Part shown: positions 17,475-27,357 of the stretch, in pieces
How positions within the stretch are numbered: the stretch's first letter is position 1
Layout of the letters: every line of letters starts with the position of its first letter
Source: Clostridiales bacterium
Lineage (GTDB): Bacteria > Bacillota > Clostridia > Oscillospirales > UBA644
NCBI GenBank assembly: GCA_016281915.1
Contig: JAEEJO010000037.1
Coordinates: 1-64,000, forward strand
Direction: 5' to 3'
DNA length: 64,000 nt
Position numbers and translations under genes: made by a program
Notes under the pieces: model-generated
Database searches by the model: none
Told to the model about the DNA's origin: nothing
What the model saw: the letters and a program-made list of their open reading frames with translations, nothing else

Positions 17475-18440
17475 ATGGTTTTTATCACCGCAGACGGCGG
17501 AGGGACGAAGCTTTCCGCATTCGCATTTGACGAAAAACTGAATATTCTTGCCTCTGCAAAAAGCGGCGGAGTAAACGCACTTTTCATGGATGCTTCTGAT
17601 GCGAAAAAGAACATGGAAAGCGTTGCGGAGGCGCTGCTTTGCGGGATTGAAAAAACGCTCGGAAAAGTAGCCGACGTTGACGGAGTGTATTACACGATAG
17701 CGGGAAATGCCAACGGATTTATCGATGCGCTTGAAAAATATGTCGGGATAAGGCGTTCGGAAAGACTGAGCGAAGGGCAGCTTGGCATACTTGCCGGAAC
17801 GCTCGGTCAAAGCGGACTTCTTGCCGTTTCAGGTACGGGTTCCGACTGTTTTCTTATCGAAAACGGAAAACAGGTCGGCTTCATAGGCGGATGGGGTCAG
17901 TATTTCGGCGACGAGGGCAGCGGCTTTGACATGGGAAGAAAAGCCATAAACGCCGCGATACGCTCCTACGACGGCAGAGGGGCGAAAACAGAGCTTGAAA
18001 CGCTCGTCTTTAAAGGTCTGGGACTTGAAAAATCGTTATGGGAAGTATGTTCGATACATCAAAGACCCTCTTTCAGAAAAGACGTCTCGGGGCTGACGAA
18101 AGAAATAGAAACGGCATGTGGTCACGGTGACGAGATCGCCATGAAAATCGTTGAATATGCCGCAGATGAGCTCGCGCTTGCCGCGGTAACGATGATGACA
18201 GATAAAGGGTATTCAAAAGACGACAGTTTTATATTCACGACTTCGGGCGGAGGATGGAAAACTTCATCAGAAATGACGGAACGATTCATCGCCGGCGTTA
18301 ACGGAAAATTCCCGCGGGCAGTATTCAAACGACCCGTTTTTGAGCCTGTTGCGGGAGGAGCAATAAAATTTATTTTCGACAGCGGAGACATTCCCGACGA
18401 AACGCTTCTGAGAGAGAAGCTCCGCAGTTATTTGCTGTAA
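17475..18440 (+). CDS. BadF/BadG-family ATPase, N-acetylglucosamine kinase-like
   Basis: A 321-residue ASKHA-fold protein. ADGGGTKLSAFAFDE (phosphate 1), LLAVSGTGSDCFL (phosphate 2) and GGWGQYFGDEGSGFDMGRKAI are characteristic of N-acetylglucosamine kinases of the BadF/BadG group, which phosphorylate amino sugars entering the cell. The ATG at 17475 follows GGAGGA; the in-frame TTG at 17460 is part of that site. Four bases separate it from the YigZ gene. Together with the sialate-lyase-like gene on the other side of the regulator it suggests amino-sugar use. Confidence 0.82.
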   Translation: MVFITADGGGTKLSAFAFDEKLNILASAKSGGVNALFMDASDAKKNMESVAEALLCGIEKTLGKVADVDGVYYTIAGNANGFIDALEKYVGIRRSERLSEGQLGILAGTLGQSGLLAVSGTGSDCFLIENGKQVGFIGGWGQYFGDEGSGFDMGRKAINAAIRSYDGRGAKTELETLVFKGLGLEKSLWEVCSIHQRPSFRKDVSGLTKEIETACGHGDEIAMKIVEYAADELALAAVTMMTDKGYSKDDSFIFTTSGGGWKTSSEMTERFIAGVNGKFPRAVFKRPVFEPVAGGAIKFIFDSGDIPDETLLREKLRSYLL

Positions 18441-18444
18441 AAAC

Positions 18445-19065
18445 ATGATCACGGTAGAAAAAAACATAAAAACAGAGTTCACGGAAAGAAAATCCGTCTT
18501 TATAGGTCAGACGTTCTGGGTGACATCGGAGCATGAAGCCGAGGAGGCGATAGCCTCGGTAAGAAAAGAGTATGCCGACGCCACTCACGTTTGTTATGCG
18601 TATATCCTTCGCGCAGGTTCCCTTCAGCGTTTTTCGGACGACGGAGAGCCTTCCGGTACTGCCGGGATGCCCATTCTTCACGTTATTTCCGCAAAAAAGC
18701 TCTGTGACACGCTCATAACCGTTACAAGATACTTCGGCGGTATCCTTCTCGGTGCGGGAGGGCTTGTAAGGGCATACTCCCGTTCTGCGTCCGACGCCGC
18801 GGAGGAAGCGGGAACAGCCGAGATCGCGCCGTTCACCGAGTTTGAAATGAAATACGGATATGAACTTCACAGCCAGATGGAGCGGGCGCTCATGCAGGCG
18901 GGCGCGGAGATAACGGATCGGGAGTTTGCCGAAAGCGTAAGGATATCGGCGGTAATCCGTTCGGATCTGTATGAGCGTTTCTGCGGAGAGATAAAAAGCG
19001 TATGGCATAAAAACGTTGAAATAAACGCGCTGAACGTATCAGAAAGACGCCTTACGGAGAAATAG
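18445..19065 (+). CDS. YigZ/IMPACT family protein
   Basis: A 206-residue protein of the YigZ/UPF0029 family. The core FSDDGEPSGTAGMPIL followed by VTRYFGGILLGAGGLVRAYS is diagnostic, and a ferredoxin-like C-terminal domain follows. Homologues are linked to translation and stress in eukaryotes (IMPACT), but the bacterial role is unknown. It starts four bases after the kinase stop. No terminator hairpin is obvious before the purE promoter. Confidence 0.93.
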   Translation: MITVEKNIKTEFTERKSVFIGQTFWVTSEHEAEEAIASVRKEYADATHVCYAYILRAGSLQRFSDDGEPSGTAGMPILHVISAKKLCDTLITVTRYFGGILLGAGGLVRAYSRSASDAAEEAGTAEIAPFTEFEMKYGYELHSQMERALMQAGAEITDREFAESVRISAVIRSDLYERFCGEIKSVWHKNVEINALNVSERRLTEK

Positions 19066-19107
19066 GTCCGCAAAAAACGAAATTATTGTTAAATGAAGAG
19101 AATGCTC

Positions 19108-19136
19108 TTGAAAAGACACATAAAATAGTGTAAAAT
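19108..19136 (+). promoter_or_regulatory. Promoter of the pur-rnf operon
   Basis: TTGAAA (19108-19113), 17-nt spacer, TAAAAT (19131-19136), about 50 bases before purE. The short leader leaves no room for a purine riboswitch. Confidence 0.7.
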
Positions 19137-19187
19137 ACCTTTATATTTATATACTGTTAATCCATAAAATAACGAAACGGAGTCAAT

Positions 19188-19685
19188 ATGAAAAAGGCAG
19201 CTGTAATCATGGGAAGCGACAGCGATCTTCCCGTTCTTAAACCCGCTTTTGCAACGTTTGAAAAATTCGGGATCGAATACACCGTCCACGTAATGTCGGC
19301 GCACAGAACGCCCGATAAGGCAGCGGAATTTTCAAAGACAGCAAAAGAAAACGGTTATTCGTGCATCATCTGCGCAGCAGGAAAAGCTGCCCATCTCGCG
19401 GGAGTTATGGCGGCGTATACCGCGCTGCCGGTAATCGGCATCCCCGTAAAAAGCTCAACTCTCGACGGACTTGACAGCCTTCTGTCAACCGTCCAGATGC
19501 CCAAAGGCGTACCCGTTGCGACCGTTGCGATAGACGGTGCGGAAAACGCCGCGCTTCTTGCCGTTCAGATCATGGCTACGTCAGATGACGAGCTTTACGC
19601 CAGACTGACAGACTTCAAGAAAAAAATGGCTGAAGAAATATACGAAAAAGACAGCAGAATAGCTCAGACCGCAAGAGAGCTGTGA
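19188..19685 (+). CDS. purE: N5-carboxyaminoimidazole ribonucleotide mutase
   Basis: A 165-residue class I PurE, which converts N5-CAIR to CAIR in purine synthesis. VIMGSDSDLPVLKPA at the N-terminus, MSAHRTPDKAAEF (active-site His) and AAGKAAHLAGVMAAYTALPVIGIPV match the family. Normal length. First gene of purECMN, with a promoter upstream and purC 53 bases downstream. PurK is not in the window. Confidence 0.96.
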   Translation: MKKAAVIMGSDSDLPVLKPAFATFEKFGIEYTVHVMSAHRTPDKAAEFSKTAKENGYSCIICAAGKAAHLAGVMAAYTALPVIGIPVKSSTLDGLDSLLSTVQMPKGVPVATVAIDGAENAALLAVQIMATSDDELYARLTDFKKKMAEEIYEKDSRIAQTAREL

Positions 19686-19738
19686 TGCGTCGTAAAAACT
19701 TTTGAAAAATTATTCCATTATCGAAAGAGGTAACATAG

Positions 19739-20446
19739 ATGAAAAAGGATCTACTTTACGAAGGAAAAGCAAAAAAAGTATACTCAACCGAAAATCCCGA
19801 GGAGCTCATCGTTGATTATAAAGACGATGCAACAGCGTTCAACGGTCTGAAAAAAGGAACGATAGAGGGAAAAGGCGTTATCAACAACAGAGTAACGAAT
19901 CATCTGATGAAAATGCTTGAAAAGAAGGGTATCCCCACGCACTTTATCAAAGAGCTTTCCGAGCGCGAAACACTTGTAAAAAAAGTTACGATCGTGCCGC
20001 TTGAAGTTATCGTGCGCAACATTGCAGCCGGTTCTCTTTCGAAGAGACTCGGTCTTCCCGAAGGGCAGAAGCTTGGCTCTACCGTGCTTGAATACTGCTA
20101 TAAGGACGATGCGCTCGGAGACCCGATGGTAAACGATTATCACATAAGAGCGCTGAATCTCGCGACGGAAGAAGAGCTTAAAACAATTGCGGACTACTCA
20201 TTCAAAATAAACAAATTCCTCACCGAATACCTTGCAGATCTCAACATAGAGCTTGTTGACTTCAAGCTTGAATTCGGACGTCTTACCGACGGAACGATAG
20301 TCCTTGCGGACGAGATTTCACCGGACACATGCCGTTTCTGGGACAGCAAGACCCATGAAAAGCTCGACAAAGACCGTTTCCGCAGAGATCTCGGAAACGT
20401 TGAGGGCGCATACAAAGAAATAATGAAGAGACTGATGGGCGAATAA
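19739..20446 (+). CDS. purC: SAICAR synthetase
   Basis: A 235-residue enzyme that joins aspartate to CAIR using [46 protein letters not shown] and the catalytic loop [11 protein letters not shown] match PurC throughout. Full length; GAGGTAAC precedes the ATG. Only 22 bases separate it from purM. Confidence 0.97.
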   Translation: MKKDLLYEGKAKKVYSTENPEELIVDYKDDATAFNGLKKGTIEGKGVINNRVTNHLMKMLEKKGIPTHFIKELSERETLVKKVTIVPLEVIVRNIAAGSLSKRLGLPEGQKLGSTVLEYCYKDDALGDPMVNDYHIRALNLATEEELKTIADYSFKINKFLTEYLADLNIELVDFKLEFGRLTDGTIVLADEISPDTCRFWDSKTHEKLDKDRFRRDLGNVEGAYKEIMKRLMGE

Positions 20447-20468
20447 TTATCACGGAGTAAACATTATC

Positions 20469-21521
20469 ATGAACGAATCAAGTCACAGCGCAAGCTATGC
20501 TGCGGCAGGCGTAGACGTTACCGCGGGATATAAGAGCGTAGAAATGATGAAGCAATTCGTCAAAAGCACGTATAATGCCGGTGTTTTACAGGATATAGGC
20601 GGATTCGGCGGACTTTTCGCGCCTGACATGAAGGGAGTAAAGCAGCCCGTTCTCGTTTCCGGTACCGACGGAGTGGGAACCAAGCTTAAAATAGCTTTTC
20701 TTCTCGATAAGCACGACACCGTGGGAATCGACTGCGTGGCAATGTGCGTAAACGATATTATCTGCTGCGGCGCAACTCCCCTTTTCTTCCTCGATTATAT
20801 AGCTACGGGAAAACTCGTTCCCGAAAAGGTAGCGCAGATAGTAAAAGGTGTTTCCGAAGGATGCATTATGTCCGGAGCGGCGCTTATAGGCGGCGAAACA
20901 GCGGAAATGCCGGGATTCTATCCTGCAAACGAATATGATCTTGCGGGTTTCGCGGTAGGAATGGTCGATAAAGAAGAAATTATAGACGGATCTGCCGTAT
21001 CTGAAGGCGACGTGCTGATAGGCATGGCGTCTTCGGGCGTTCATTCAAACGGTTTTTCTCTTGTGAGAAAAGTATTCGGACTGAATGACCCTGATGCGGA
21101 AAAGACCGTTGAGAAGTATTCAGACGAACTCGGAACAACGCTCGGCGAAGCGCTTCTGACACCGACAGAAATATACGTTAAAGCGCTTTTCGAGATCAAG
21201 AAAGACGCAAAGATCAAAGCGATATCGCACATTACGGGCGGCGGATTCTATGAAAACCTGCCCAGAATGCTTCCGAACGGGATATCGCTTGAAATAGACA
21301 AGCATTCCTTCCCCGTTCCGCCTGTATTCGAACTGTTGCGTAAATGCGGGAACATTCCCGAACGCGATATGTTCAACACGTATAATATGGGCATAGGCAT
21401 GGCTCTGCTCGTATCGAAAGAAGACGCTGACGCTGCAGTAAACGCTGCAAAACGCGCGGGTAAGAGCGCATATATTATCGGAAGGGCTGTTAAGGGAGAA
21501 AAGGAGATCATTATCAAATGA
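20469..21521 (+). CDS. purM: AIR synthetase (FGAM cyclo-ligase)
   Basis: A 350-residue ATP-dependent enzyme that closes the imidazole ring (FGAM to AIR). [30 protein letters not shown], and [12 protein letters not shown] are signature segments, and [15 protein letters not shown] is present in the C-terminal domain. Full length. The frame of purN is open across its stop codon, giving close coupling. Confidence 0.97.
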   Translation: MNESSHSASYAAAGVDVTAGYKSVEMMKQFVKSTYNAGVLQDIGGFGGLFAPDMKGVKQPVLVSGTDGVGTKLKIAFLLDKHDTVGIDCVAMCVNDIICCGATPLFFLDYIATGKLVPEKVAQIVKGVSEGCIMSGAALIGGETAEMPGFYPANEYDLAGFAVGMVDKEEIIDGSAVSEGDVLIGMASSGVHSNGFSLVRKVFGLNDPDAEKTVEKYSDELGTTLGEALLTPTEIYVKALFEIKKDAKIKAISHITGGGFYENLPRMLPNGISLEIDKHSFPVPPVFELLRKCGNIPERDMFNTYNMGIGMALLVSKEDADAAVNAAKRAGKSAYIIGRAVKGEKEIIIK

Positions 21522-21544
21522 TCCCTACACCCGTGGAGCATAAG

Positions 21545-22165
21545 ATGAAAAAAACATCGATAGCCGTTCTCGTTTCGGGAGGCGGCACAAACCTTCAGGC
21601 GCTAATAGACGCGGAAAAGAGCGGAATCATCGAGAGCGGACGTATTTCCGTTGTTATCTCGAGCAAAAGCGGCGTTTTTGCGCTCGAGCGGGCAGAAAAA
21701 GCGGGAATACCGCACTTCGTAGCCGAAAAAGCGTTTTTTAGGGACGATGAGGACGCCTTCGGCAGGGAAATAGAAAAACACCTGGAAGAGTACGACGCAG
21801 AAGTAATAGTTCTTGCGGGATTTTTATCGAAACTTCCGGAAAAGATCTGCGAGAAATACAAGGGCAGAATACTGAACGTGCATCCGGCTCTGATCCCGTC
21901 TTTCTGCGGAAAAGGCTTTTACGGTATCCACGTTCACGAAGCGGCTCTCGCCTACGGAGTAAAAGTAAGCGGCGCGACAGTCCATCTTGTAGACAGCGAA
22001 TACGATCACGGCAGGATCCTTATGCAGAAGGCCGTTGACGTGCTGCCGGGAGATACGCCGGAGATTCTGCAGCAGCGCATTATGACGCAGGCTGAGCACA
22101 TAATTCTTCCGCAGGCAGTGGAAATGATCTGCAAAGAAACAGTTAACAATAAACAGACAGTATAA
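21545..22165 (+). CDS. purN: GAR transformylase (phosphoribosylglycinamide formyltransferase)
   Basis: A 206-residue enzyme transferring formyl from 10-formyl-THF to GAR. AVLVSGGGTNLQALID at the start, NVHPALIPSFCGKGFYG (catalytic Asn-His) and DHGRILMQ are present. The ATG at 21545 has GGAG six bases upstream and gives the usual PurN N-terminus; an ATG at 21518 overlapping the purM stop would add nine residues and is the alternative. rnfC begins only 15 bases after the stop. Confidence 0.95.
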   Translation: MKKTSIAVLVSGGGTNLQALIDAEKSGIIESGRISVVISSKSGVFALERAEKAGIPHFVAEKAFFRDDEDAFGREIEKHLEEYDAEVIVLAGFLSKLPEKICEKYKGRILNVHPALIPSFCGKGFYGIHVHEAALAYGVKVSGATVHLVDSEYDHGRILMQKAVDVLPGDTPEILQQRIMTQAEHIILPQAVEMICKETVNNKQTV

Positions 22166-22180
22166 ATTGGGGGTATTCAT

Positions 22181-23488
22181 TTGGCTTTCTCCTTTAAAGG
22201 CGGTATCCATCCCGACTACAACAAAGAAAGAACATATGCGAGTCCTATAGAGGTGCTTCCTCCCACAGAGGAAATGTATCTTCCCCTCTCACAGCATATC
22301 GGCGCGCCGTGCATTCCCACGGTAAAGCCGGGCGATAAAGTTAAAATGGGACAGATAATCGCGGATAATCCCGTTGCGATGGCGTGTCCCATACACTCAC
22401 CCGTATCCGGAACGTTCAAAGGCGTGATCCAGCACTGGCATCCATCGGGAACACGTCAGCCCACAATGGTGATAGAGAACGACGGACTTGATACGGTAGA
22501 CGAAACTCTTCATCCATATGAGGGAGATCTTGACGATCTCACGCCTGCGGATATAATACAGTTCGCAAGGGAATCGGGCACAGTAGGCATGGGCGGAGCG
22601 GCTTTTCCCCTTCACGTTAAGCTGAAAACCGCATTCGACAAAAAAATAGAAACGATAATAATAAACGGATCGGAATGCGAACCGTTTATTACCGCAGACC
22701 ACAGGGCTATGGTCGAATATCCGAGCACGATAATAAACGGCGTTAAGCTGATAATGAAATGTCTTAACAAAGACACGGCAGTTGTTGCAATAGAGTCTAA
22801 CAAACCGGACGCAATAGCCGCAATGTCAAAGGCTGCCGAAGATTCGGATATCAGGATCTGCGAGCTTCCCACAAAATATCCCCAGGGAGGCGAAAAGCAG
22901 CTTATAAAAGCGATAACGGGAAGAGAGATCCCTCCCGGAAAACTGCCTATGGACATAGGCTGTGCGGTATTTAACGTTGATACCTGCGCATCTCTTTTCA
23001 GATACGTTTCAAAAGGAAGACCGCTGACAAAAAGAGTATGCACGGTCTCCGGGTCCGCGGTAAACAGTCCGGCAAATCTGCTTGTAAGAATAGGAACGCC
23101 TTATTATGCGCTCTTTGACTACTGCAACGGATTTATAGAAGACCCGTATAAGATCATCTCGGGCGGACCGATGATGGGCACGGCGCAGCATGCGCTCGAA
23201 ACGCCCGTTGTTAAAAACACTTCCGCGCTTCTGGCATTTTGCGGAGACGAGGAAGGCTTTGAAGAAAACCCCACCTGCATACGCTGCGGCAAGTGCATAG
23301 AAGTATGTCCCATGAGGCTTTTGCCTACATATATTTATCAGTATGCGCTTGCGGAAGAATTTGCCGAATGCAAAAAGCTTAACGTTACGGACTGTATAGA
23401 ATGCGGATGCTGTTCATACGTATGCCCCGGCAAGCTTCATCTTGTTCAGGCGATGCGTATGGCAAAGGGCAATATCCCGAAGAGCTGA
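22181..23488 (+). CDS. rnfC: Rnf complex subunit C
   Basis: A 435-residue peripheral subunit of the ferredoxin:NAD+ oxidoreductase (Na+ or H+ translocating) that carries the NADH/FMN site. RnfC N-terminal biotinyl-like region, then GTVGMGGAAFPLHVKL (flavin-binding), and two [4Fe-4S] motifs CIRCGKCIEVCP (about 366) and CIECGCCSYVCP (about 405). It starts at TTG after GGGGG, there being no suitable ATG. Shorter than proteobacterial RnfC, which has a long C-terminal repeat. Confidence 0.96.
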   Translation: MAFSFKGGIHPDYNKERTYASPIEVLPPTEEMYLPLSQHIGAPCIPTVKPGDKVKMGQIIADNPVAMACPIHSPVSGTFKGVIQHWHPSGTRQPTMVIENDGLDTVDETLHPYEGDLDDLTPADIIQFARESGTVGMGGAAFPLHVKLKTAFDKKIETIIINGSECEPFITADHRAMVEYPSTIINGVKLIMKCLNKDTAVVAIESNKPDAIAAMSKAAEDSDIRICELPTKYPQGGEKQLIKAITGREIPPGKLPMDIGCAVFNVDTCASLFRYVSKGRPLTKRVCTVSGSAVNSPANLLVRIGTPYYALFDYCNGFIEDPYKIISGGPMMGTAQHALETPVVKNTSALLAFCGDEEGFEENPTCIRCGKCIEVCPMRLLPTYIYQYALAEEFAECKKLNVTDCIECGCCSYVCPGKLHLVQAMRMAKGNIPKS

Positions 23489-23556
23489 CGAAAAGGATAT
23501 TAAGCGATCCATAAACAGTATTATCAAGATTTTATAAAAAGACCGGAGTGTTTGTT

Positions 23557-24582
23557 TTGGCTAAGAAATTGCTTGTAACATCCTCACCGCACTACAGATC
23601 GGAAAGAACGACGAGCAAAGTAATGCTTGACGTGATAATAGCGATGATCCCGATCTCGGCGATGTCGGTTGTATTTTTCGGCTGGAGAGCGCTGGCGCTG
23701 ACAGTTGTAAGCGTTGCTGCGTGCATTGCCTTTGAATCTCTCTTTAATTTTATTGTAAAAAAGAAAAACACCGTAGGCGATCTTTCCGCCGTTGTTACGG
23801 GAATGCTGATGTCATTCAATCTGCCCGTAACGGCGCCTTACTGGATAGCGGTAGTGGGATCGTTTTTCGCAATAGTTGTTGTTAAAATGCTGTTCGGCGG
23901 ACTCGGCAAGAATTTCGCGAACCCCGCGCTTGCCGCAAGAGCGTTTCTTTTCTCATGGCCGATGCTTATGACGACATTCGTAAAACCGTTTATCACGCCT
24001 ATGCTTCCGATTTTCCGGGACCCGATATTCACAAACGGTGCGGAATTGCCTGATTATATAGACACAATAACGACCGCCACTCCCCTTGCATCGCTCAAGA
24101 CCGGCGCTTTGCCCGACCTGAGCATTTCGGATATGTTTATAGGCAACATGGGCGGATGTATCGGTGAAGTATGCACGGCGGCGATCCTTCTCGGCGGCGT
24201 ATATCTGCTTATAAGAAGGGTTATTACCTGGCATATCCCCGTTGCATATCTCGGAACGGTCGCGCTCATAACGTTCATATTCCCCCTTACGGGCGGCAAT
24301 TTCAACTGGCAGTTCATGGTCTATGAGCTTTTAAGCGGCGGACTGATGCTTGCTTCGTTTTTTATGGCTACAGACTACGTTACCGCTCCCGTCACACCGA
24401 GGGGCAAGCTTCTTTTCGGACTCGGATGCGGACTTCTTACTGTTTTCCTGCGTTATTACAGCGGATACAGTGAGGGCGTAAGCTATGCGATACTGATAAT
24501 GAACGTCCTCGCAGTACCGATAGACAAGATAACGAAACCGAGACGTTTCGGAATAGGAGGCGGATACAATGATGCTAAATGA
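23557..24582 (+). CDS. rnfD: Rnf complex subunit D
   Basis: A 341-residue membrane subunit with about nine to ten helices. SPHYRSERTTSKVMLDV at the start and a TTATPLASLK loop that corresponds to the covalent FMN site (consensus SGATPL) identify RnfD. The start is taken as TTG at 23557, eight bases after GGAG; an in-frame GTG at 23548 overlaps that site. It overlaps rnfG by 14 bases. Confidence 0.95.
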   Translation: MAKKLLVTSSPHYRSERTTSKVMLDVIIAMIPISAMSVVFFGWRALALTVVSVAACIAFESLFNFIVKKKNTVGDLSAVVTGMLMSFNLPVTAPYWIAVVGSFFAIVVVKMLFGGLGKNFANPALAARAFLFSWPMLMTTFVKPFITPMLPIFRDPIFTNGAELPDYIDTITTATPLASLKTGALPDLSISDMFIGNMGGCIGEVCTAAILLGGVYLLIRRVITWHIPVAYLGTVALITFIFPLTGGNFNWQFMVYELLSGGLMLASFFMATDYVTAPVTPRGKLLFGLGCGLLTVFLRYYSGYSEGVSYAILIMNVLAVPIDKITKPRRFGIGGGYNDAK

Positions 24583-25201
24583 TATCAACACGGAAGCATA
24601 TGAAAATGTAAACGCAAACGCTCCTGCGGTAAAAGAACGTCCCGTAAAAAAACCGGAAAACGAGATCGTTACTCTTTCGTTCCGTCTTATGATAATCATA
24701 GCTGCTGTCGTTCTGATGCTTGCTGTCGTCAACGCTTTAACGAAGGACAAAATAGCCGAAAATGAAAAGAAGGCGAACGACGAGGCAAGAGCTGCCCTTT
24801 TCCCGGAGGCGACAAGCTTCACACCGATGTCCGTAAGCCTTTCTGACGACCTTGCAAAATACGTAGGCGAGATATATGAGGCTGCCGGCGGACAGGGAAG
24901 TTCGGGTTACTGCGTAAATGTTTCCAACAACGGATTCGGCGGCAAGATAAACATGATCGTGGGCGTTTCGACGGACGGACTGATAACCGGAGTTAAGGTA
25001 ATCACTCATGAGGAGACTGCCGGCGTAGGCGAACGTATCATATCGAACGGATCGATCCTTTCGCAGTTTGTAAACGTTTCTTCAAGCTCAATATCATCTG
25101 TTGAAGCAATAACAGGAGCATCCGTAACTTCGAATGCGATCATAGAAGGCGTTAAGAAAGCTTTGCAGGCAGTAGCGCCTATTATAGACGGAGGTTATTG
25201 A
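24569..25201 (+). CDS. rnfG: Rnf complex subunit G
   Basis: A 210-residue FMN-carrying subunit with one membrane anchor (about residues 32-52) and an outward FMN domain. ITGASVTSNAIIEGVKKAL holds the covalent FMN threonine of the (S/D)GA(S/T)xT motif. HEETAGVGERI is also typical. GGAGG lies eight bases before the ATG, within the end of rnfD. rnfE starts one base after its stop. Confidence 0.95.
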   Translation: MMLNDINTEAYENVNANAPAVKERPVKKPENEIVTLSFRLMIIIAAVVLMLAVVNALTKDKIAENEKKANDEARAALFPEATSFTPMSVSLSDDLAKYVGEIYEAAGGQGSSGYCVNVSNNGFGGKINMIVGVSTDGLITGVKVITHEETAGVGERIISNGSILSQFVNVSSSSISSVEAITGASVTSNAIIEGVKKALQAVAPIIDGGY

Positions 25202-25202
25202 T

Positions 25203-25829
25203 ATGGCTGCAAAAAAGAAAAAAGTATCGTATCTCAATATCCTCAAAGAAGGAATAATAACAAAAAACCCGACGTTTATTCAGCTGCTGGGTATGTGCCC
25301 GACACTTGCGGTCACAACTACCGTTGCAAACGGAATAGGAATGGGTCTTTCGGCAACGTTCGTTCTCATATGTTCCAATTTCTTTATTTCGGTGCTGAGA
25401 AAGTTTATTCCAAATAAAATAAGAATAGCGTCTTATATTGTTATCATTGCAGGATTCGTATCCGCGGTGGAAATGATAATAAAAGCGTGGCTGCCCGATC
25501 TTGCAAACTCTCTGGGACTTTTCATCCCGCTTATAGTTGTTAACTGTATAATACTTGCAAGAGCTGAAGCGTTTGCGTCCAAGAACGCTCCCCTGCCCTC
25601 TGCGACAGACGGTTTTGCATGCGGACTGGGATTCACTATCGCCCTCACGATCATTTCGACCGTCCGCGAGCTTATAGGCAGCGGTTCGATTTTCGGCGTG
25701 AATATTCTCGGTCAAAACTACTCTCCCGCGCTTATAATAATTCTTCCCGCAGGCGGATTTCTCGTTCTGGGATTTCTTATTGCGCTCGTGCAGTATATTA
25801 TGTCAAAGCTCGAAAGGAGGAGCGAATAA
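25203..25829 (+). CDS. rnfE: Rnf complex subunit E
   Basis: A 208-residue integral membrane subunit with six helices, homologous to RnfA. NPTFIQLLGMCPTLAVTTT supplies the conserved Cys that, with RnfA, holds the intramembrane iron-sulfur cluster, and IPLIVVNCIILARAEAFAS gives the second Cys. Shine-Dalgarno GGAGG lies within the end of rnfG; the rnfA ATG follows its stop codon directly. Confidence 0.96.
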   Translation: MAAKKKKVSYLNILKEGIITKNPTFIQLLGMCPTLAVTTTVANGIGMGLSATFVLICSNFFISVLRKFIPNKIRIASYIVIIAGFVSAVEMIIKAWLPDLANSLGLFIPLIVVNCIILARAEAFASKNAPLPSATDGFACGLGFTIALTIISTVRELIGSGSIFGVNILGQNYSPALIIILPAGGFLVLGFLIALVQYIMSKLERRSE

Positions 25830-26414
25830 ATGCTTAATCTCCTTGTGATCTCAATTAACGCGATACTTATCGAAAACTTCGTACTGGTAAAATTCCTCGG
25901 CTGCTGCCCTTTCCTGGGTGTATCGAAGAAAAGTGAGACGGCGCTGGGTATGGGCATTGCCGTTGTTTTCACAATGACGATCGCCTCTGCGATGACATGG
26001 CTTTTCAATGAGTTTATTTTAAAGCCGTTTGACCTTGAATACCTTCAGACGATAGCATTCATCGCAATAATCGCTACGCTTGTGCAGATAATCGAAATGT
26101 TTTTGCAAAAAAGCATCCCCTCTCTTTATTCGGCACTCGGTATTTATCTGCCTCTGATAACGACTAACTGCGCGGTTCTCGGCGTTGCACTGCTGAACAT
26201 AAACAACGAATATGACTTTATAACTTCTGTTGTCTACGGTTTTTCCGCAGGCGTGGGATTTCTTGTTGCCATACTTCTTTTATCGGCGATACGCGAAAGG
26301 ATCGCATATTCCGATATTCCCAAACCCTTCAGAGGATTTCCGATCGTGCTTATTGCCGCGGCGCTCCTGAGCATATCATTCATGGGGTTCCAGGGACTCA
26401 AACTTCCGTTCTGA
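25830..26414 (+). CDS. rnfA: Rnf complex subunit A
   Basis: A 194-residue six-helix subunit. ENFVLVKFLGCCPFLGVSKK and LPLITTNCAVLGVALLN carry the conserved cysteines that mirror those in RnfE. GGAGGAG precedes the ATG. It ends 40 bases before rnfB. Confidence 0.97.
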   Translation: MLNLLVISINAILIENFVLVKFLGCCPFLGVSKKSETALGMGIAVVFTMTIASAMTWLFNEFILKPFDLEYLQTIAFIAIIATLVQIIEMFLQKSIPSLYSALGIYLPLITTNCAVLGVALLNINNEYDFITSVVYGFSAGVGFLVAILLLSAIRERIAYSDIPKPFRGFPIVLIAAALLSISFMGFQGLKLPF

Positions 26415-26454
26415 AAACGGGCGAATGAAATATTTAACATGGGAGTAAATTCGG

Positions 26455-27357
26455 ATGGATTTCGTTCAGATACTGTTAACGGTTTTGATAATGGCGGTTT
26501 TCGGACTGATACTCGGTCTTCTTGCCGCACTTGCAAGCAAATTCCTTTCTGTAAAAAAAGATGAACGCATTGACCTTATTGTTGATCAGCTGCCAAAAGC
26601 CAACTGCGGCGGATGCGGATATACCGGATGCGAGGCATATGCAAAGGCTATAGTATCAGAAGGCGCGCCGGTAAACAAATGCCCCGTAGGCGGGGATTCG
26701 GTAGCGGCTGCGGTTGCAAAGGTAATGGGCGTTGAATCGAAAAAAACGGTAAGAATGAGAGCGCAGGTCCTTTGCAGCGGAACGACAACTCTCGCAAACA
26801 GAAAATACAATTATGTGGGACTTGAAGACTGTCTCTCTGTTGCAAAACTCGGAAACGGCCCGAAAGAATGTCCCTACGGATGCATCGGGCTAGGAACGTG
26901 TGTAAAGGCCTGCCAGTTCGGCGCAATAAAGGTTGAGAACGGCGTTGCCGTTGTAGAATATGAAAAATGTCACGCGTGCGGTATGTGCGTTTCGGCATGT
27001 CCGCAAAAGCTTATTCAGCTTCTGCCGTTTGACACTGAAATATGGGTCGGCTGCAGATCGCACGACAAGGGTCCCGTAGTAAGGAACCTTTGCAAGGTTG
27101 GATGTATAGGATGCGGCATCTGCGCGAAAAACTGTCCTGCAGGCGCAATCACGGTAAATGAGAGCGTAGCGCAGATAGATTATGAAAAATGCATCAACTG
27201 CGGAACTTGCGTTGAAAAATGTCCGAGAAAGATAATCTGGTCAGGTAAAGTTCAGATGTCGCTCGGAGATACGATAGCAAACGAGCTTATTCCGGACGCT
27301 GCGGAAGTAAAAAGAAGACGTCAGAGAACCGACGACACACCGGCTGAAAAGCAATGA
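26455..27357 (+). CDS. rnfB: Rnf complex subunit B, multi-cluster type
   Basis: A 300-residue electron-entry subunit that accepts electrons from ferredoxin. One N-terminal helix, then the CGGCGYTGCEAYA cluster domain, then a Cys-rich middle (CPYGCIGLGTCVKACQFG) and further CxxCxxC motifs (CHACGMCVSACP, CIGCGICAKNCP, CINCGTCVEKCP). This high cluster count is typical of clostridial RnfB. Its stop overlaps the start of a 52-residue gene by four bases (ATGA). Confidence 0.97.
   Translation: MDFVQILLTVLIMAVFGLILGLLAALASKFLSVKKDERIDLIVDQLPKANCGGCGYTGCEAYAKAIVSEGAPVNKCPVGGDSVAAAVAKVMGVESKKTVRMRAQVLCSGTTTLANRKYNYVGLEDCLSVAKLGNGPKECPYGCIGLGTCVKACQFGAIKVENGVAVVEYEKCHACGMCVSACPQKLIQLLPFDTEIWVGCRSHDKGPVVRNLCKVGCIGCGICAKNCPAGAITVNESVAQIDYEKCINCGTCVEKCPRKIIWSGKVQMSLGDTIANELIPDAAEVKRRRQRTDDTPAEKQ

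Noticed and set aside
19137-19187. Purine riboswitch or PurR box before purE
   Set aside because: Only about 50 bases lie between promoter and ATG and no aptamer core is visible.
25182-25715. Open frame of 177 codons on the minus strand
   Set aside because: It is antisense to rnfE and is rich in Arg, Tyr and Ser as expected for a shadow of a hydrophobic gene.
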